From Vibrio zhugei (lineage in GTDB: Bacteria > Pseudomonadota > Gammaproteobacteria > Enterobacterales > Vibrionaceae): a DNA stretch of 64,000 nucleotides. Positions 8,694 to 17,951 of the stretch are shown here, one piece after another; the first letter of the stretch is position 1, and each line of letters opens with the position of its first letter. A program made the translations under genes and the position numbers. The stretch spans positions 186,001-250,000 of the forward strand of contig NZ_CP033077.1 of assembly GCF_003716875.1 (NCBI RefSeq). Direction: 5' to 3'. Below the pieces are notes generated by a model. That model made no database searches. It was given only the letters and a program-made list of their open reading frames with translations, and had not been told where the DNA came from.

Positions 8694-9326
8694 CTACGAC
8701 CGCAATCTGTCTATTTTTTTCTTCCCTGTGGTTATCCATCGTTTGATACGCGGTGATAAAACGAGCACGGCAAGGGCCCAGTAGTAAATGGGATCTCCCC
8801 AGAGTGTTTTTTGCGACCAAGTGTAATGCAACAACATCAGAAAAAGTGCCAGATAGACCCAGCGATGCAATGCTTGCCAGCGGCTGCCCATTTTTTTTCG
8901 GACAACATTGGGGGAGGTGACCGTCAAGGCCAGCAACAACAATACCGCGCTAAAACCGACCGTGATATAAGGGCGTTTAATAATTTCATTGCTGAGTTGA
9001 GACCAGTCTAATCCTAAGATAAACACAAGAAAAGTCAGCATATGGCACAAGGCATAGACAAAGACATAAACGCCAATGAGGCGACGAAAACGCATGATGT
9101 CACCACCGATGAGGCGACTTAATGGTGAAATACAGAGCGTAATCAGCAGTAAGTTAATGGCGCCAATGCCTGTAAAATGCAGTAATCCATCGACGGGATC
9201 GGCCCCTAATTTATCTTGTATGCCTAACCAAATGGTATAGGCAAGATACCCACCAATGACAATATGCAGTAGAACTTTGAGTGATACACGTTGCCATGGT
9301 GAGATACGCCAGCGTCGTTTTAACAT
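8694..9326 (-). CDS. msrQ: MsrQ, haem-containing membrane subunit of the MsrPQ methionine sulfoxide reductase
   Basis: 210 residues from the ATG at 9326, one base after the msrP stop (TAATATG), so translation is probably coupled. Six membrane segments of the ferric-reductase-like fold, with haem-ligand histidines in LLHFTG, YALCHML and WQALHRWVY/LLHYTW. MsrQ takes electrons from the quinone pool or flavin reductase and hands them to periplasmic MsrP. Length matches the family (about 200-210). The same frame is open further upstream inside msrP, but that start would overlap and lacks family resemblance. Confidence 0.93.
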   Translation of the reverse strand: MLKRRWRISPWQRVSLKVLLHIVIGGYLAYTIWLGIQDKLGADPVDGLLHFTGIGAINLLLITLCISPLSRLIGGDIMRFRRLIGVYVFVYALCHMLTFLVFILGLDWSQLSNEIIKRPYITVGFSAVLLLLALTVTSPNVVRKKMGSRWQALHRWVYLALFLMLLHYTWSQKTLWGDPIYYWALAVLVLSPRIKRWITTGKKKIDRLRS

Positions 9327-9327
9327 A

Positions 9328-10332
9328 TTAAAAGTTCTTCCTGAGATCGAGGTTTTTATAGAGATCCGCGACTTCGGTGTAGCCATTAAATAATTGCGTG
9401 TTAATCCGCTTCGTTGAGAGTAATCCACCGCTGGTAATTCGGCGTTCTGTTTTTTGACTCCAGCGAGGGTGATCAACATTGGGGTTGACGTTTGCATAAA
9501 ACCCATACTCATGGGGAGCGAGCAAGTTCCAGGTGTTATCAGGTTGGGTGTCGGTCAAGCGAATTTTGACAATCGATTTGATGTTTTTAAATCCGTACTT
9601 CCACGGTACGACTAAACGGATTGGCGCGCCATTTTGCGGGGGGAGCGTTTTACCGTATAAGCCGACACTGAGCAGTGTTAAAGGATGAGTGGCTTCTTCA
9701 ATCGTGAGCCCTTCAACGTACGGGTAATCTAAGCCACCACCGACAAAGCGACTCTCTTGTCCTGGCATTTGTTTGGGATCATACAACGTTTCAAATGCAA
9801 CATATTTGGCTGACGAGCGTGGTTTGGCAAGTGCAATGAGATGGCGGAGTTCAAAGCCAATCCATGGTATGACCATCGACCACGCTTCGACGCAACGAAA
9901 ACGATAGATGCGTTCTTCGAGAGCGAATCGTTTATACAAATCGTCATAGTCCAAGGTGATGGGATTATCGACTAAACCTTCAATCGTGAGTGTCCAAGGA
10001 TCCACTTGGAAATTTTGCGCATTTTCAGCGGGATCGCTTTTACTGGTCCCGAATTCGAAGAAGTTGTTGTAGCTTGTGACCTTATCATAAGGCGTTTTGA
10101 CCCATTGAGTTTCTGGGCCGGTGGCTTTCTCGTAGTGAAGTGGTGTGGTCGGAAAGTGTTTTTTAGGGGTGTCATCGCCAAATAGACTGAATGCATTGGC
10201 GGTTGGAGCCAGCAAGGACCCAGCACCGATAAACCCAAGAGATTTTAGCAATTGACGCCGCTCGCGATAGACCGACTCATCCGTGACATCATTTTCTGTT
10301 AAGCGATTGTGTTTTGATAATAGCTGTTTCAT
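9328..10332 (-). CDS. msrP: MsrP, periplasmic molybdopterin methionine sulfoxide reductase catalytic subunit
   Basis: 334 residues. The Tat signal has twin Arg25-Arg26 in [10 protein letters not shown], followed by a hydrophobic stretch ending near TANAF. The molybdenum-ligating Cys147 lies in [11 protein letters not shown], and the sulfite-oxidase-type fold is supported by WIGFELRHL and [16 protein letters not shown]. MsrP repairs oxidised methionine in envelope proteins, taking electrons from MsrQ encoded directly downstream. The order msrP-msrQ is standard. An upstream gap of about 310 bases separates it from the divergent signalling gene. Confidence 0.94.
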   Translation of the reverse strand: MKQLLSKHNRLTENDVTDESVYRERRQLLKSLGFIGAGSLLAPTANAFSLFGDDTPKKHFPTTPLHYEKATGPETQWVKTPYDKVTSYNNFFEFGTSKSDPAENAQNFQVDPWTLTIEGLVDNPITLDYDDLYKRFALEERIYRFRCVEAWSMVIPWIGFELRHLIALAKPRSSAKYVAFETLYDPKQMPGQESRFVGGGLDYPYVEGLTIEEATHPLTLLSVGLYGKTLPPQNGAPIRLVVPWKYGFKNIKSIVKIRLTDTQPDNTWNLLAPHEYGFYANVNPNVDHPRWSQKTERRITSGGLLSTKRINTQLFNGYTEVADLYKNLDLRKNF

Positions 10333-10646
10333 TGCAATTCCCCTAATTATTCAATACGTTGCTTACGTATCACACGGGTATTTTTACTCTGTATTCCTAG
10401 CATACCACGGGAGTACGTTAAAATAAGGTTAAATAATTGCTATGTAGGTGGGAGGGAAACGTCATATCGGGGTTGGTAACTGCTCGTGTCTTGTCTATGC
10501 TTGAGGTGAGAGAGGATATTGATGTTGGAAGTGTGATCACGATCTGTGCTTACGGTGAGTTTAGCGTGCCACAAGATTGTGCAAGCCATCTTTAATCAAA
10601 TAGAATCAGCGAAATATTATAAGCATTAAAAAGATAGGACAAGGTG
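10333..10646. other. Intergenic region, divergent msrP and PAS-GGDEF-EAL genes
   Basis: 314 bases holding promoters for two divergent genes. I see AT-rich patches but no convincing operator, riboswitch or ORF. Confidence 0.4.
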
Positions 10647-13600
10647 ATGCATAGGAAATACACGTCTCATCAATCATCTGACATCTATAAAGTTATGGAT
10701 ATCAGTATTGTGGTGAATCGTGAACTCACCGTGAGGGAAGCGTCGTTGGTGGCGTTATTGTCCTCGATTGAGCAATCGGTTGTCACTATTTTTGTGCTAG
10801 AACAACAAGCGATAAGTCAGGTTTTTGATTGTATTTCTCAAAGTGGCGCAACGCCTGTCTATCTTGAGAGTGGCATGACGCCAACCGTAAACGGAAATAT
10901 TGGCCTAATTCATGATTGCCGTGAGCCGTTAGGTGAGTATGTTGTTCAAGACGATAGCCTGAAAATTCGTTTACGCTGGGGAGAAGTCGACACCACATTA
11001 AATGTGTGTTTGGTAAAGAGCCGCGCTTCTTTTTTCAATATCACTGTACCGTTTGGCACAGTAGAACTGCCCTTGTCAGATATCTCTCCTTTCATTCATC
11101 AGTACATGACGTTGTTAGTGCAATTACATGATGACGCTAAGGAGCCTGATCCGCAGCAAGCCGTGATGGCATTCCTACTTGATACTCAGCGTCATGCGAT
11201 GAGCCATATTGCTCATGCGCCTTCTACTCTGTCTGTTTACGAGCAGTTTGAATCCTATCTTGAGCAGATCGAGCGTAATCATCGCGATCTGTTTAATATT
11301 AAGGAATGCATTGCCTTTCCCTTATTTGTGGTCGATAGCACATTAACCATCACGCAGGCGAATCACGCTTGTGGTTCCATTATTAAAGACATTGGCATGT
11401 TATCTGTGGTGGGAAAAAATATTGAAGACCTCAATTGGTCGCTCCCTTTGTCCAATATCGATCAGCTGATTGTTGGTGTCATCGAGTCGGGATTGCCACA
11501 GCAAACGCTTCTGCATAATGAGGCTCTTAAACGTGTCTATGTGCTGCGTGTCATGCCGTATCATTCACAAGGTGAGCAGGTCAGTGGCGCTATTCTGGTG
11601 TTCGAAGAAGTCTCCGAAAAGTGGTATGCCGAGAATAACCTTCGAGCGAGTGAACAGCATTTTCGCCAAGTCATCGAAGCTCTTCCTCAATTAATTATCG
11701 AACTTTCTGCGAGCGGGGAGTGCCATTTTGTCAATTCGCAGTTTTTAGCGTATACCGGTGCGCAAGCGATTACGGTTGGCGCGATCTCGTGGCTTAATTT
11801 TATTGTCCCCGAGGATCGAGCGGTGCTGCGTGACTATTGGGACAAGCATGAACACATCAGTAAACCGCGTTCTGTTGAGTGCCGTGTACTGCGTTATGAT
11901 GGCTGCGCTCGTTGGTTTAACGCGTTATTTGTGCCAGTACATGATCAGTCAGGGACTGTATCAAAGTGGTTTGGTTGCTTTAACGATATTGAGGATCTTA
12001 AACGCGTACAATTGAGTTTGGAGCGGAGTCAGAGCCGGATCAGCCATATCATTAACTCGATGCCAGAGGCGATATTGGTGGTGGACCATCACGGCATTGT
12101 GCGTATCGTCAATAAACGTATCGAAGAGATTTTTGGTTATGAAGCACATGAGATAGAAGGTCGCGCTATTGAAATGTTATTACCCGAACGCTATCGCAAT
12201 GGTCATGTCGCGCACCGCTTGGGTTACGTACAAAAGCCTGAGACATTGATGCTGGGGGCGGGGCGTGATTTATATGCACGACATAAAGATGGCTCAGAAT
12301 TCCCTGTGGAATTAGGCTTAGCACCGCTTGAAGAAGATGGGCAGGTCTATACGGTGGCCTCAGTGGCCAATATTACTCAGCGTAAAAATGCCGATGTTGA
12401 ACTCAATCTTGCGGCAAAAGTGTTTTCTAGCACCATGGATGGCATTTTTATTCTCGACGTCAATCGTAGAATCATCAAAATGAATGCGGCGGCTCAGAAG
12501 ATCTTTGGTTATCAAAAGGAAGAATTATTATCGAAGACGCTGTCTGAGTTGCGCAGCGATTATCACAGCCAATATTTTTACGAAAACATATGGCGAGATG
12601 CTCAAACGAGTGGGGGGTGGCAAGGCGAAGTTTGGCATTGTGATAAAGCGGGCAATGACATTCCTATGTGGTTAAGTTTGACTACCGTCTTTGGTGCGCA
12701 TGGTGACATAGAACGCTATATTGCGACCATGTATGACATTTCTAATCAAGTAAAAGCCCAAGAGCACATTTATCGCTTAGCGCATTATGACACGTTGACG
12801 CAACTGCCGAATCGAACCTTATTTATTGAAAAATTTGAGGAATGCATCCAAGCTCCGATAGATCAGGAGGTGTCAATGGCACTGCTGTTTGTCGATCTTG
12901 ATAACTTCAAGCAAGTGAACGACACCTTAGGTCACACGGTCGGTGATATCCTTTTATGTCAAGCCGCAGAACGCATGCGCGATGTGATTCGAGAGCAAGA
13001 TATTGTCAGCCGTCATAGTGGCGATGAATTTGCTATTCTGCTCATTGACGTTGCAGATTGCTCAGTCATTAGCGATATCTCAGAAAGGTTGTGCCACGCG
13101 TTATCAAAACCGTATGATTTAGGGCGAGGGGATTTCTTTATTTCAGCCAGCCTTGGTATTGCCCGTTATCCTAGCGACGGCAAGGACATTAATACCCTGC
13201 TCCGACATGCGGATTTGGCAATGTACCGTGCTAAAGATCTCGGTCGTAATCAATTTCATTTTTATTTGGCGGAAATGTCGACGGAACTGGTCGAAGTTAC
13301 CGAATTATTAAGCGATTTACGGATTGCGATTGAGCAAGAACAATTGCTGGTTCAGTATCAGCCTATCGTCGATATTCAAGCGGAGCGCTGTGTAGGTGTT
13401 GAAGCTTTAGTGAGATGGAATCATCCGACAAAAGGCCTTATTTCTCCCGAGAAGTTTATCCCGGTGGCGGAAGACAATAATCTGATACTGCCTTTGGGCG
13501 AGTGGGTACTGAGAACGGCTTGCCGTCAGATACAGCGTTGGAATCAAAAAGGCATACGCTTAGATTTTGTCACTATCAATGTCTCGGGTAAGCAAATCAT

Positions 13601-14072
13601 GCAGTCGGATTTTTCGGCATTATTGATCCAAGTACTCGATGAATATCAACTAGAGGCCGAACAGGTTTTGATTGAGCTGACGGAAAGCTTTGTCATGCAT
13701 GAAAGTGAAACGGCGATCAACCGTCTTATCGATATACGCAATCTTGGGATCGGCATCGCGATTGACGACTTTGGGACTGGCTATTCATCGCTTTCTTATT
13801 TGAAAAAATTGCCTGTAACCAAGCTTAAGTTGGATCGCTCGTTTGTGTGTGATTTACCCACTAACGACAACGATGTGGAAATCAGTCGTGCCATATTCCG
13901 TCTCGGTGATGCCGTGGGATTGAAAGTGATAGCGGAAGGGGTTGAGACCTTTGAACAGCACCAGTTTTTGGTCAATGAGGGATATCACCTATGCCAAGGG
14001 TATTACTATGCGAAACCGATGGACGCCGATGATATCGACGCCTTTTGGCAACAGGGAGTCTCTTCTTCATAA
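10647..14072 (+). CDS. Multi-PAS GGDEF-EAL cyclic-di-GMP signalling protein
   Basis: 1141 residues from the ATG at 10647, with AGGA seven bases upstream. An N-terminal region of about 220 residues is unrecognised. Then come about four PAS-like domains (starting near residues 220, 338, 464 and 588), a GGDEF domain (from about 712; active-site loop reads SGDEF near 791) and an EAL domain (EALVRW near 917, with NVSG, ELTES, DDFGTGYSS, LKLDRSF, AEGVE and QGYYYAKP all present). The phosphodiesterase residues are complete, so c-di-GMP breakdown is likely. The first Gly of GGDEF is Ser, so synthase activity is uncertain. No transmembrane segment is obvious, suggesting a cytosolic sensor. It is a single-gene unit. 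Confidence 0.9.
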   Translation: MHRKYTSHQSSDIYKVMDISIVVNRELTVREASLVALLSSIEQSVVTIFVLEQQAISQVFDCISQSGATPVYLESGMTPTVNGNIGLIHDCREPLGEYVVQDDSLKIRLRWGEVDTTLNVCLVKSRASFFNITVPFGTVELPLSDISPFIHQYMTLLVQLHDDAKEPDPQQAVMAFLLDTQRHAMSHIAHAPSTLSVYEQFESYLEQIERNHRDLFNIKECIAFPLFVVDSTLTITQANHACGSIIKDIGMLSVVGKNIEDLNWSLPLSNIDQLIVGVIESGLPQQTLLHNEALKRVYVLRVMPYHSQGEQVSGAILVFEEVSEKWYAENNLRASEQHFRQVIEALPQLIIELSASGECHFVNSQFLAYTGAQAITVGAISWLNFIVPEDRAVLRDYWDKHEHISKPRSVECRVLRYDGCARWFNALFVPVHDQSGTVSKWFGCFNDIEDLKRVQLSLERSQSRISHIINSMPEAILVVDHHGIVRIVNKRIEEIFGYEAHEIEGRAIEMLLPERYRNGHVAHRLGYVQKPETLMLGAGRDLYARHKDGSEFPVELGLAPLEEDGQVYTVASVANITQRKNADVELNLAAKVFSSTMDGIFILDVNRRIIKMNAAAQKIFGYQKEELLSKTLSELRSDYHSQYFYENIWRDAQTSGGWQGEVWHCDKAGNDIPMWLSLTTVFGAHGDIERYIATMYDISNQVKAQEHIYRLAHYDTLTQLPNRTLFIEKFEECIQAPIDQEVSMALLFVDLDNFKQVNDTLGHTVGDILLCQAAERMRDVIREQDIVSRHSGDEFAILLIDVADCSVISDISERLCHALSKPYDLGRGDFFISASLGIARYPSDGKDINTLLRHADLAMYRAKDLGRNQFHFYLAEMSTELVEVTELLSDLRIAIEQEQLLVQYQPIVDIQAERCVGVEALVRWNHPTKGLISPEKFIPVAEDNNLILPLGEWVLRTACRQIQRWNQKGIRLDFVTINVSGKQIMQSDFSALLIQVLDEYQLEAEQVLIELTESFVMHESETAINRLIDIRNLGIGIAIDDFGTGYSSLSYLKKLPVTKLKLDRSFVCDLPTNDNDVEISRAIFRLGDAVGLKVIAEGVETFEQHQFLVNEGYHLCQGYYYAKPMDADDIDAFWQQGVSSS

Positions 14073-14248
14073 ATGCCGTGAACCTTTAGCCAAATATCCG
14101 GCATGCTGGGCGTAGTTACGGAGATCGTTTGGTTCACGCTTGCTATTTCATTGATAAGTTTGATTTTCAATGGGTGTATCACATCTTTATTCATGGTTTA
14201 TGCTAGTGTCTTGAGGATTTTCATGGACGATATCAATAAGGAGTAAAG

Positions 14249-14512
14249 ATGCATTCTTGGTTATCAATGGCGAAAGAGTTACAAGCCATTGCGCAAGCGG
14301 GACACGCATACAGCCATGATGGTTACGACCTAGAGCGTTTTGAGCAAGTTAAACGCATTGCCTATCAGATGATTGCCGATCTTGCCGGAAGTTCGCTTGA
14401 GCAAGTGAATAATCTCTATTTGCCTGAGACTGGTTATCCAACACCAAAAGTGGATGTTCAAAAAGTTCCACGAAATTGTAAATATAAATTTATTTATTTT
14501 TCAAATAGATAA
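14249..14512 (+). pseudogene. Truncated NUDIX hydrolase (N-terminal domain only)
   Basis: 87 codons with a good ribosome site (AAGGAGTAAAG) ahead of ATG 14249. Residues 1-70 read as the N-terminal accessory domain of a NUDIX hydrolase family (WLSMAKELQAIAQAG, YDLERFEQVKRIA) and reach the usual join PTPKVDV, where the NUDIX fold should begin. Instead the frame runs into 17 unrelated residues (KVPRNCKYKFIYFSNR) and stops in AT-rich DNA. No NUDIX box (GxxxxxExxxxREUxEExGU) occurs in the 140 bases before psiE. The gene has therefore lost its catalytic part. I call it a remnant; a functional short product cannot be excluded. Confidence 0.75.
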
Positions 14513-14518
14513 GAATTT

Positions 14519-14546
14519 TTTGCCAGATTTTTATCATTGCTATAAT
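14519..14546 (+). promoter_or_regulatory. Candidate psiE promoter
   Basis: TTGCCA near 14519 and TATAAT at 14541-14546, with a TG-like extension (TTGC) just before the -10. The spacer is about 15-16 bases. I see no clear Pho box next to it. Confidence 0.45.
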
Positions 14547-14650
14547 GTGATTTTAGTCGCATAATTTGACCGAAGTATTCGTGGCTCAATATTTTAACAG
14601 TGTATTGACACTTATTTTTAAATATCTGGATCTAGTAAAAAGGAATGAAA

Positions 14651-15046
14651 ATGCAAGTCTTAAAGCAAGCTGGAAAGTACTTATTGGCCGCGGCAGAATC
14701 TCTTGGTCTTATTTGTATTGCCATTTTAACGGTTATCGCCATGGGGCAAGAAATGTTTGGCATTTATCAGATTCAGAAAGTCTCGCTGGGTGATCTACTG
14801 CTGCTGTTCATCTACCTAGAAGTATTGGCCATGGTCGGTTTGTATTTGAAGTCGGGCCGTTTCCCGGTTCGAATGCCTCTGTATATTGTGATTGTGGCTA
14901 TTGCTCGCTACATGGCGCTCGACATGAAAAATTTGGACATGACGACTTTACTGGGATTAGCGGGAGCAATATTAATGATTGCTGTTGCTATTCTCATTAT
15001 TCGTTTTGGTCATGTGCGTTTTCCTTACGGAAGTAACAATGACTAA
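14651..15046 (+). CDS. psiE: PsiE-family phosphate-starvation-inducible membrane protein
   Basis: 131 residues. The ATG at 14651 is preferred over the one at 14645 because AAGGA lies six bases before it. Four membrane segments fill most of the protein, with the family motifs ESLGLICIAILTV, LLLLFIYLEVLAM and KSGRFPVRMPLYIVIVAIAR. Function is unknown beyond phosphate-starvation induction in E. coli. It stands alone between the NUDIX remnant and the OsmC gene. Confidence 0.9.
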   Translation: MQVLKQAGKYLLAAAESLGLICIAILTVIAMGQEMFGIYQIQKVSLGDLLLLFIYLEVLAMVGLYLKSGRFPVRMPLYIVIVAIARYMALDMKNLDMTTLLGLAGAILMIAVAILIIRFGHVRFPYGSNND

Positions 15047-15447
15047 AGTACTTCGCCGCTTATGAGCAACAAAATTGGCCATTAATGGTGATAATTCTCG
15101 CCCAATATCAATACTCCCAAGTAGCTAAAGTTAACGACTGAATAATTAGTAAGCAGTTAAATAAAAATTTATCCGGAAGAGTGATCTGGTTAATGAAAGC
15201 AATCTCTCAGTCTGCTAGTATCGCCGGCTTCGCTCGATAGGTGATTAATGATTGAACGAGTTCATGTTGAATGCGAGCAAATATTAGACAAAGTTTGCGC
15301 TTCATAAAGTAAGTAGATGTGCTAACGAGTGCCCGAATACGATAGTGAATTGGGTGTTTTAGCTACGAATGACGGTGAAAGCGCCCTTAGACGCTTTATT
15401 GAATCCACACCGCCATCGATATTGAATTGGTTTAGGAGATGGCTTAC
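15047..15447. other. Intergenic region psiE to osmC-family gene, with a 40-codon ORF
   Basis: About 400 bases. Most of it shows nothing. At its end a GTG-started frame (15329-15451, 40 residues, ending SILNWFRRWLT) stops in an ATGA overlap with the osmC-family start. It has no clear ribosome site of its own. It may be a leader or the tail of a decayed gene. Confidence 0.35.
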
Positions 15448-15855
15448 ATGAGTGTTAGTGTCAAATGGCAGCAAGGATATCAATTTAAGGTCACAACAGG
15501 AAATCAACAGGCGATCGATGTTGATACGGATGATCAGGTCGCGCCTTGTGCAACAGATGTATTACTCTCAGCGTTGGGAACCAGTTGCACCAATGAAGTC
15601 ATTGCCCAGTTAAATAATCATGGTGTGGAATTGGTGGGGGTGCAAGCCGAGATTACGTATACCTTGACGGATGCACAACCACGTTTGTTTGACAGCGTAA
15701 ACCTGCACTACGTCATCAAAGGGGTAGGCATGACGGAGGTCTTAGTCATGCGCGTGCTCTCTTCTGCGATTCATGAGTGCAGCCATGTCAGTCTAATGCT
15801 GACCCCAGCGGTTAATTTAACCTACAGTTACCACGTAGTGAAGCTCGCTGCATAA
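15448..15855 (+). CDS. OsmC/Ohr-family protein
   Basis: 135 residues. The ATG at 15448 has AGGAG nine bases upstream; the in-frame ATG at 15439 is too close to that site. The fold is OsmC-like: ATDVLLSALGTSCTNEV holds the first conserved Cys and HECSHVSLML the second, the pair that reduces organic hydroperoxides in OsmC/Ohr proteins. Which substrate it acts on cannot be said. A hairpin terminator follows, shared with the convergent ABC operon. Confidence 0.85.
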   Translation: MSVSVKWQQGYQFKVTTGNQQAIDVDTDDQVAPCATDVLLSALGTSCTNEVIAQLNNHGVELVGVQAEITYTLTDAQPRLFDSVNLHYVIKGVGMTEVLVMRVLSSAIHECSHVSLMLTPAVNLTYSYHVVKLAA

Positions 15856-15890
15856 ATGGTTCGTTGAGCAAGTTCAATCCCACCTAAAAG

Positions 15891-15916
15891 GCGTCCCGAT
15901 AATCCTGTCGGGACGC
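15891..15916 (-). terminator. Terminator between convergent OsmC gene and ABC operon
   Basis: Perfect 9-bp stem GCGTCCCGA / TCGGGACGC, loop of 8. On the minus strand CTTTTAG follows, so it mainly ends the ABC operon; it can also act on the plus strand. Confidence 0.75.
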
Positions 15917-15924
15917 ATCAATAC

Positions 15925-16923
15925 CTACTCAACAAAATGACAAGCGACCCAATGTTGATATCGGGCATCATGACTGACATTGCGATTCACTGGCACTTCC
16001 TCTGCACAACGTTGGGTGGCTAATGGACAGCGCGTTCGGAACGTGCATCCGCTTGGAGGAGATAATGGTGACGGCACATCTCCTTGGAGAGGAATGTGTT
16101 TTTTTTCGTGCGTGGGGTCGGGGACTGGGATGGCGGATAACAACGCTTGTGTGTATGGATGCTTAGGGTGGTGATATAACACGTCTGCAGGCGCATGTTC
16201 AACCATTCGGCCTAAATACATAACACCTACATCATCACAGATATGTTGTACAACGGCTAAGTCATGGGCAATAAATAAAAAGGAAATGTGTCGGGTTTCT
16301 TGTAACTCGGCAATCAGGTTTAATACTTGCGCTTGGACAGAGACATCCAATGCAGAAACGGGTTCATCGGCGACAATTAATTTCGGCTCCAGTACCAGCG
16401 CACGAGCTATACCGACACGTTGACGTTGTCCTCCAGAGAATTCGTGAGGATAACGATTGAGTGCTTGTGGTCTTAATCCGACGATCTGCATGACTTCAGC
16501 GATTTTTGCTTCGCGTTCTTGCACGGTACCAATTTGATGGACATCCAGTGGTTCACGCAGAATATCATGAATGGTCATTCGTGGGCTCAATGAGGCAAAG
16601 GGATCTTGAAAGATCATCTGCATATCACGCCTCATGCTCTTGAGTTCTCCGCGACTCAAGTGAACAATGTCTTTTTCATCGATGGTGATACTGCCAGCTG
16701 AGGGTTCAATCAGACGTAATATGCAACGGCCTAGCGTGGATTTTCCACAGCCAGATTCACCAACCAATCCGAGTGTTTTTCCGCGCTGTATCGTAAAACT
16801 GACATCATCCACTGCTTTACAGACTGATTTGGCACGACCTAATAACGATTTTTTACCCACGAGGAAGTGTTTTTTCAGACCTTTAACGTCCACTAAGACA
16901 GTCTTTGGAGTAGCGGTGTTCAT
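15925..16923 (-). CDS. Peptide-type ABC transporter ATPase (OppF/DppF type)
   Basis: 332 residues from the ATG at 16923, which overlaps the stop of the upstream ATPase gene as ATGA. Walker A GESGCGKST, Q-loop MIFQDPFASLSP, signature LSGGQRQRVGIARAL and Walker B LIVADEPVSALD are intact. The C-terminal oligopeptide-transporter extension with Cys residues (CTFRTRCPLATQRCAEE) is present, possibly holding an Fe-S cluster. Together with the partner ATPase it powers the importer encoded by the five-gene operon. It is the last gene of the operon. Confidence 0.9.
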   Translation of the reverse strand: MNTATPKTVLVDVKGLKKHFLVGKKSLLGRAKSVCKAVDDVSFTIQRGKTLGLVGESGCGKSTLGRCILRLIEPSAGSITIDEKDIVHLSRGELKSMRRDMQMIFQDPFASLSPRMTIHDILREPLDVHQIGTVQEREAKIAEVMQIVGLRPQALNRYPHEFSGGQRQRVGIARALVLEPKLIVADEPVSALDVSVQAQVLNLIAELQETRHISFLFIAHDLAVVQHICDDVGVMYLGRMVEHAPADVLYHHPKHPYTQALLSAIPVPDPTHEKKHIPLQGDVPSPLSPPSGCTFRTRCPLATQRCAEEVPVNRNVSHDARYQHWVACHFVE

Positions 16924-17951
16924 TGTTGAATCTCCTCGTGATGAAAACACGCAACTTGGTGACCAAACTGCCCATGAGAATGTTCGTCCAGCGTGGCTAC
17001 TGACTCAAGCGAAGGTGAGTCATGATGACAAATGTCAGTGGCGTGTGGGCAGCGATCGGCAAATCGACATCCGTTTGGTAAATTAAATAAATCAGGAACC
17101 ACCCCCTCGACCGTTGGTAAACGGCGGATTTTCTTATCACGAACCACAGGGATCGATCGGAGTAGGCCATGCGTATACGGATGCTTCGGTCGAGCAAATA
17201 GTTCGCGGACTGTACCTTGTTCGATTACCTCGCCGCAATACATGACCACGACTCGGTCACAAGATTCAGCAACGACTCCGAGATCATGGGTGACCAATAC
17301 CATCGACATATCCATTTCATCTTTAAGTCGTACCATTTCTTGCATGACTTGAGCCTGAATTGTGACATCAAGCGCGGTCGTCGGTTCATCCGCAAGGAGC
17401 AATGATGGATGACAAGATAATGCCATTGCAATCATGACACGTTGGCGCATGCCTCCAGAGAGTTGATGCGGGTATTCATTGACTCGTTTTTCTGGAGCAG
17501 GAATGCCAACCGTTCGTAACATATCAATGGCTCGTTGCTTGGCGTCTTTTTTACTGAGGTCATTGTGATTACGAATCACATCGACCATTTGTGTGCTGAT
17601 TTTTAATACTGGATTGAGCGCGGTCATTGGCTCTTGGAAAATCATGGATATATCGTTACCACGTAACGAACGGTATGCCTTATCATTGAGTCCGATTAAT
17701 TCGCGACCTTTGAAACGGATACTGCCTTCGACGATGTTACCCGGTGGGGAGGGAATTAACCCCATGACCGCCAGTGAGCTTACGGATTTGCCACAGCCCG
17801 ACTCCCCAACGATGGCGAGAGTTTCACCGGGCATGACATCAAAGCTGATTCCATTGATGGCTCGGGCGACGCCTTTATCGGTATTAAATTCTACCGCTAA
17901 GTTCTTCACGGAAAGTAAAGGCGCGGATGGCGAGGTATGATGTTGCTCCAT
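16920..17951 (-). CDS. Peptide-type ABC transporter ATPase (OppD/DppD type)
   Basis: 343 residues. Walker A GESGCGKSV, Q-loop MIFQEPMTALNP, signature LSGGMRQRVMIAMAL, Walker B LLLADEPTTALD and H-loop LVTHDLGVV are all present, and the C-terminal oligopeptide extension has its Cys residues (CRFADRCPHATDIC). It overlaps the permease gene upstream by one base (TAATG) and the second ATPase downstream by four, so the operon is tightly coupled. Confidence 0.9.
   Translation of the reverse strand: MEQHHTSPSAPLLSVKNLAVEFNTDKGVARAINGISFDVMPGETLAIVGESGCGKSVSSLAVMGLIPSPPGNIVEGSIRFKGRELIGLNDKAYRSLRGNDISMIFQEPMTALNPVLKISTQMVDVIRNHNDLSKKDAKQRAIDMLRTVGIPAPEKRVNEYPHQLSGGMRQRVMIAMALSCHPSLLLADEPTTALDVTIQAQVMQEMVRLKDEMDMSMVLVTHDLGVVAESCDRVVVMYCGEVIEQGTVRELFARPKHPYTHGLLRSIPVVRDKKIRRLPTVEGVVPDLFNLPNGCRFADRCPHATDICHHDSPSLESVATLDEHSHGQFGHQVACFHHEEIQQ

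Noticed and set aside
15322..15507. 61-codon minus-strand frame near the OsmC gene
   Set aside because: It overlaps the OsmC start antisense, has no ribosome site, and the plus-strand frame there reads better.
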